In this document: positions 6,681 to 8,632 of the stretch, piece after piece
Layout: each line of letters starts with the position of its first letter
Numbering within the stretch: the first letter of the stretch is position 1
Assembly: GCA_947307285.1 (NCBI GenBank)
Contig: CAMZIS010000038.1
Coordinates: forward strand, 1-8,632
Reading direction: 5' to 3'
Length of the DNA: 8,632 nucleotides
From: an uncultured Peptococcaceae bacterium
GTDB taxonomy: Bacteria; Bacillota; Dehalobacteriia; UBA4068
The notes under the pieces: model-generated
The model's input: only the letters and a program-made list of their open reading frames with translations
What the model was told of the DNA's origin: nothing
Databases searched by the model: none
Program-made: the position numbers and the translations under genes

Positions 6681-7072
6681 CAGGTCCTCCTTTCGAATTG
6701 CCAGCCGCAGGCGGCGCAGGTCACCACGATGCGGCCCTGGTTTTTGGGCACCCGCAGGGTCTTGCCGCATTTGGGGCAGGAAAAGTAACAGTGGGTCTTG
6801 CGGTCGCGCCAGCGGCATTTCTGCAGCGAAAACCAGCGCAGGACCTGTTCCCGCCGGGCCAGGTAGAGGGCGTTCTCTCTGGAGCGCGCCGCCAGGTTTT
6901 TCGACAGGGCCCGGAACAGGGCCCAGGCCAGCAGGACCCAGGCCAGCAGGTTCAGGATGCGGACGTGGGCGAACAGGCCGATCAGATATAAGACAAGGGC
7001 CGCGGCCGCCTGAAAGCGGAAGAAATGATCCGCGCCGTTGCGGCCGGCCATGAAGTTTTGCAGCCGGTCCAT
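6680..7072 (-). CDS. Small membrane protein with C-terminal zinc ribbon
   Basis: The product is 130 aa. The N terminus MDRLQNFMAGRNGADHFFRF resembles the FMxGRxGxDxL lead of small zinc-ribbon membrane proteins I know from Clostridia. A hydrophobic stretch at about 21-55 fits two short membrane helices joined at AHVR. A basic stretch (ARREQVLRWFSLQKCRWRDRK) precedes a C-terminal zinc ribbon, C99-x2-C102-x16-C119-x2-C122, probably cytoplasmic. The ribbon could bind nucleic acid or protein; nothing here shows which. It is the first gene of the five-gene unit and its TGA overlaps the next ATG. The start is ATG at 7072, 5 nt after AAGGAGG. The upstream ATG at 7141 is rejected because its codons run through the -10 box and leader repeats. 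Extra C86 and C95 might add to metal binding. Confidence 0.85.
   Translation of the reverse strand: MDRLQNFMAGRNGADHFFRFQAAAALVLYLIGLFAHVRILNLLAWVLLAWALFRALSKNLAARSRENALYLARREQVLRWFSLQKCRWRDRKTHCYFSCPKCGKTLRVPKNQGRIVVTCAACGWQFERRT
6686..6692 (-). promoter_or_regulatory. Ribosome binding site fixing the DUF5685 start
   Basis: AAGGAGG on the minus strand lies 5 nt before the ATG at 6680, inside the last codons of the zinc-ribbon gene. It selects the start that gives the family N terminus MFGYV. Confidence 0.85.
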
Positions 7073-7077
7073 GCGGG

Positions 7078-7084
7078 CCTCCTT
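7078..7084 (-). promoter_or_regulatory. Ribosome binding site fixing the zinc-ribbon gene start
   Basis: AAGGAGG on the minus strand lies 5 nt before the ATG at 7072. It directly abuts the 16-bp tandem repeat of the leader. Confidence 0.85.
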
Positions 7085-7116
7085 ATGAAAGGGCTTCGAT
7101 ATAAAAGGGCTTTGAT
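7085..7116 (-). repeat. Two adjacent 16-bp direct repeats filling the operon leader
   Basis: The minus-strand units are ATCAAAGCCCTTTTAT (7101-7116) and ATCGAAGCCCTTTCAT (7085-7100), identical at 14 of 16 bases and directly abutting. They fill the space from the predicted transcript start (about 7117) to the ribosome site at 7084. They could be an operator for a dimeric regulator, or an RNA-level element. Confidence 0.75.
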
Positions 7117-7123
7117 GAGAATA

Positions 7124-7152
7124 ATTATACCCGAAGCGCAAAAGTTTGGCAA
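7124..7152 (-). promoter_or_regulatory. Promoter of the five-gene operon
   Basis: On the minus strand, -35 TTGCCA (7147-7152), 17 bp, then a perfect -10 TATAAT (7124-7129). The predicted start is near 7117, leaving a leader of about 45 nt. No other terminator or convincing promoter lies between here and the terminator at 2975, so a single transcript of about 4.1 kb is expected. Confidence 0.85.
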
Positions 7153-7166
7153 TTATTCTCTTGCCA
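7147..7166. promoter_or_regulatory. Inverted repeat TGGCAA-N8-TTGCCA joining both -35 boxes
   Basis: The arms 7147-7152 and 7161-7166 are perfect complements and are themselves the -35 boxes of the two divergent promoters. The centre (7156.5) is also the mirror point of both -10 boxes. It may be a shared operator, for LysR or another dimer, or simply the result of promoter symmetry. Confidence 0.6.
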
Positions 7167-7189
7167 TTGTTTGAAGCGAGGAGTATAAT
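7161..7189 (+). promoter_or_regulatory. Promoter of the lysR-type gene
   Basis: -35 TTGCCA (7161-7166), 17 bp, then a perfect -10 TATAAT (7184-7189), the same core elements as the opposing promoter. The predicted start is near 7196, giving a leader of about 118 nt that contains a hairpin. Confidence 0.83.
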
Positions 7190-7240
7190 AATATTACAAT
7201 TTCGAATAGTAACTATGTGGAAATGACATTATACACGCTA

Positions 7241-7287
7241 GCGGCGTTTTTACTGCGTGCCCCGGCTGAAGCCGGGCGCTGCTTTTT
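7241..7287 (+). promoter_or_regulatory. Terminator-like hairpin in the lysR leader
   Basis: The inner stem CCCGGC (7261-7266) / GCCGGG (7271-7276) has a TGAA loop. An outer stem GCGGCG (7241-7246) can pair with CGCTGC (7277-7282) with one G-U pair, leaving a 14-nt bulge on the 5' side. T5 follows at 7283-7287. This could be an attenuator or a weak terminator before the start codon at 7314; without the outer stem the T-run is 6 nt away from the hairpin. Confidence 0.45.
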
Positions 7288-7313
7288 GCCTTAGCGCGGG
7301 AGCTGAAAAGACC

Positions 7314-8207
7314 ATGAACTTTCAACAGTACGAAGCCCTGCTCAAGACCATAGAGCTGGGCAGCTTCACCAAAGCTGCCGCCGAGCTGGGCTATACCCAG
7401 TCCGGCATCAGCCACATGCTGGCCGCCCTGGAACGGGAATGCGGCTGCACCCTGCTTTATCGGGACCGCAGCGGCGTGCGCCTGTCCTCCGACGGGGAGG
7501 TGCTGCTGCCCCTGTTCCGCACGGTGGAAAACGCCCAAAAGGAGCTGCTGGGCAAACTCAGCGAGCTGCAGGGGCTGGAAGCCGGCCTCATCAGCATCGG
7601 CACCGTGACCAGCGTTTCCGTGCACTGGCTGCCCTCGATAATACAGGAATTCCACGCCGCCCATCCCCAGATCCAGTTCCGGCTGCGCTACGGTCAGGAT
7701 TACGTGGAGATCGAAAAATGGCTCAGCGAAGGTCTGGTGGACTGCGGCTTCATCGGCCTGCCCGCCACCTATCCCAATCTGAACCTGCGCACTCTGCGCC
7801 GGGACGCCTTCGTGGCCGTGCTGCCCCGGGAGCATCCTCTGGCCGCCCGGTCCAGCATAAGCCTGCACGAGCTGGCGGACCAGCCCTTCATCCGGCTGGA
7901 GGAGGGCAACGACAACGAGATCGCCGCCCTCTTTTCCGAAAGCGGCATCCAGCCCAAGGTCTGTTTCACCGCCTGGGACAACCAGACCATTCTGGCCATG
8001 GTCTCCAAGGGCCTGGGGGTCAGCGTGCTGACGGAGCTGATGTTCGGCGAAGACCCCTACGACGTGGTGGCCGTGCCTCTGGAGCCCGCCGCCTATCGGG
8101 ACCTGGCCCTGGCCACCCGCAGGGAAGGGGAGCTGACCGCCGCCGTCCAGACCTTCATCAACACCACCGTGGACTGGATCGGCCGCCGCTACGGCACAGC
8201 GGAATAG
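7314..8207 (+). CDS. LysR-family transcriptional regulator
   Basis: The product is 297 aa, the usual length. The N-terminal winged helix-turn-helix (about 1-60) contains SFTKAAAELGYTQSGISHML, the standard LysR recognition region. A linker helix spans about 61-88, and the periplasmic-binding-protein-like effector domain about 91-290 (starts GLISIGTVTSV). The effector is unknown. The start is ATG at 7314, which gives the typical MNFQQYEALL; a GTG at 7257 would translate the leader hairpin. The ribosome site is weak (GGGAG about 11 nt upstream), so expression may be low. It is divergent from the five-gene operon with mirrored promoters, the usual layout for a LysR regulator controlling itself and its neighbour; that link is inference. 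Confidence 0.94.
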   Translation: MNFQQYEALLKTIELGSFTKAAAELGYTQSGISHMLAALERECGCTLLYRDRSGVRLSSDGEVLLPLFRTVENAQKELLGKLSELQGLEAGLISIGTVTSVSVHWLPSIIQEFHAAHPQIQFRLRYGQDYVEIEKWLSEGLVDCGFIGLPATYPNLNLRTLRRDAFVAVLPREHPLAARSSISLHELADQPFIRLEEGNDNEIAALFSESGIQPKVCFTAWDNQTILAMVSKGLGVSVLTELMFGEDPYDVVAVPLEPAAYRDLALATRREGELTAAVQTFINTTVDWIGRRYGTAE

Positions 8208-8223
8208 CCGGGCACGGATACAT

Positions 8224-8260
8224 AAAAAGCAAGAAGCAGGCCCCGAGCCTGCTTCTTTTT
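8224..8260. terminator. Bidirectional Rho-independent terminator
   Basis: An 11-bp perfect stem, AAGAAGCAGGC (8231-8241) with 8247-8257, has a CCCGA loop. Plus strand: the stem runs into a T-run to 8260. Minus strand: T5 (8224-8228) follows after two bases. It separates lysR from the convergent hydrolase gene and can serve both. Confidence 0.92.
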
Positions 8261-8281
8261 GTATGCCTTTTTTCGCTCCTC

Positions 8282-8632
8282 TTATTCGTCTTCAAGGAAG
8301 AAAGCCCGCACCCGGGACTTGAAATCCCTGGCCTCCTCGTAGGCGGCGTGGCCCAGACCGTCGTAGATATACAGGCGGCTGCCGGGGATGAGGTCGTGCA
8401 GCTCCCGGGAGGCCGCGGCGGTGACGATGGCGTCCTCAGAGCCGCCGACGATGAGGGCGGGGCAGGCGAGGGCCGGGAGCTCGGCGGCGGCGTCGTGGCT
8501 GAGGCAGGCTGCCGCCTGACCCAGGAAGCGGTGGAAGCTTTGCGGCTTTCCCGGCAGCTTGGGCAGGCTGTACACCGCGCGGTAGAGCCGGGCCCGGGCC
8601 GGGGTGTAGGAGCGGTCCGCCGTGTCCTGCAT
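8282..8632 (-). CDS. Alpha/beta hydrolase, C-terminal part (5' end at or beyond window edge)
   Basis: 116 residues are visible. VGGSEDAIV (D67) and DGLGHAAYEE (H95) are the acid and histidine parts of the alpha/beta-hydrolase catalytic triad, on the strands CPALIVGG and SRLYIYDG. The nucleophile serine elbow and oxyanion hole lie upstream, outside the window. The ATG at the very edge is unlikely to be the true start, since family members are about 250-280 aa. The region at 1-50 looks like the cap and following helices. The substrate cannot be predicted; esterase, lipase-like or dienelactone-type members share this end. It converges with lysR. Confidence 0.88.
   Translation of the reverse strand: MQDTADRSYTPARARLYRAVYSLPKLPGKPQSFHRFLGQAAACLSHDAAAELPALACPALIVGGSEDAIVTAAASRELHDLIPGSRLYIYDGLGHAAYEEARDFKSRVRAFFLEDE

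Noticed and set aside
4455..6788. 777-aa open frame on the plus strand
   Set aside because: It is antisense to the regulator, J protein and DUF5685 genes, all of which have recognisable domains and ribosome sites. Its His/Gln/Ala/Val-rich composition is typical of the complement of GC-rich codons.
6681..6818. N-terminal extension of the DUF5685 gene to 6818
   Set aside because: It would overlap the zinc-ribbon gene by 139 bases in another frame, and the family N terminus MFGYV begins at 6680 after a strong ribosome site.
7073..7141. Upstream ATG at 7141 for the zinc-ribbon gene
   Set aside because: The codons would run through the -10 box and the leader repeats, upstream of the predicted transcript start; the ATG at 7072 has an AAGGAGG at correct spacing.
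7236..7243. Palindrome CGCTAGCG in the lysR leader
   Set aside because: It has no loop to form a hairpin, is only 8 bp, and has no promoter element next to it; chance is sufficient.
7194..7868. 224-aa open frame on the minus strand
   Set aside because: It is antisense to the LysR gene and has no ribosome site or recognisable domain.

Overview
The window is GC-rich coding DNA with short AT-rich gaps that hold consensus sigma-A-type promoters (TATAAT boxes) and strong AAGGAGG ribosome sites. Together with an SLH-domain surface protein, an OmpR/HAMP two-component pair, a DUF5685-type protein and a J-domain protein ending in a cysteine cluster, this suggests a high-GC gut Clostridia lineage (Oscillospiraceae-like). 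That placement is inference from gene content. There are no rRNA, tRNA, CRISPR or insertion-sequence features, and no gene-free stretch exceeds 300 bases.

Layout: (1) 1-774, plus strand, is the C-terminal 257 residues of a Ca2+-type P-type ATPase, closed by a strong hairpin terminator. (2) 865-2880, minus strand, is a secreted SLH-domain protein with three exact-period 153-residue C-terminal repeats and its own promoter. (3) 7072 down to 3034, minus strand, is a tightly packed five-gene transcription unit: membrane zinc-ribbon protein, DUF5685-like protein, J-domain/TPR protein, response regulator, histidine kinase. It has one promoter (7124-7152) and one terminator (2975-3005), and every junction is an overlap or a gap of 18 nt or less. 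(4) 7314-8207, plus strand, is a LysR-type regulator transcribed divergently from that unit. (5) 8282-8632, minus strand, is the C-terminal part of an alpha/beta hydrolase that converges on LysR across a bidirectional terminator.

The five-gene unit is the most interesting part. Its second gene encodes an all-helical protein whose two aspartate-rich motifs (DAWHDE and DAAED) and the LG-x10-D-x2-ED context match the squalene/phytoene synthase pattern, which suggests a cryptic isoprenoid-synthase-like fold. The J protein carries a charge-free, aromatic- and Gly/Ser-rich low-complexity segment of about 90 residues between its J domain and TPR helices. The two-component pair downstream shares the transcript.

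The promoter region between this unit and LysR is mirror-symmetric: two TTGCCA-N17-TATAAT promoters are centred on the same point, and their -35 boxes form an inverted repeat. The operon leader consists almost entirely of a 16-bp tandem repeat. How the five proteins work together is unknown; a membrane-stress or envelope-lipid response is a guess from the parts.
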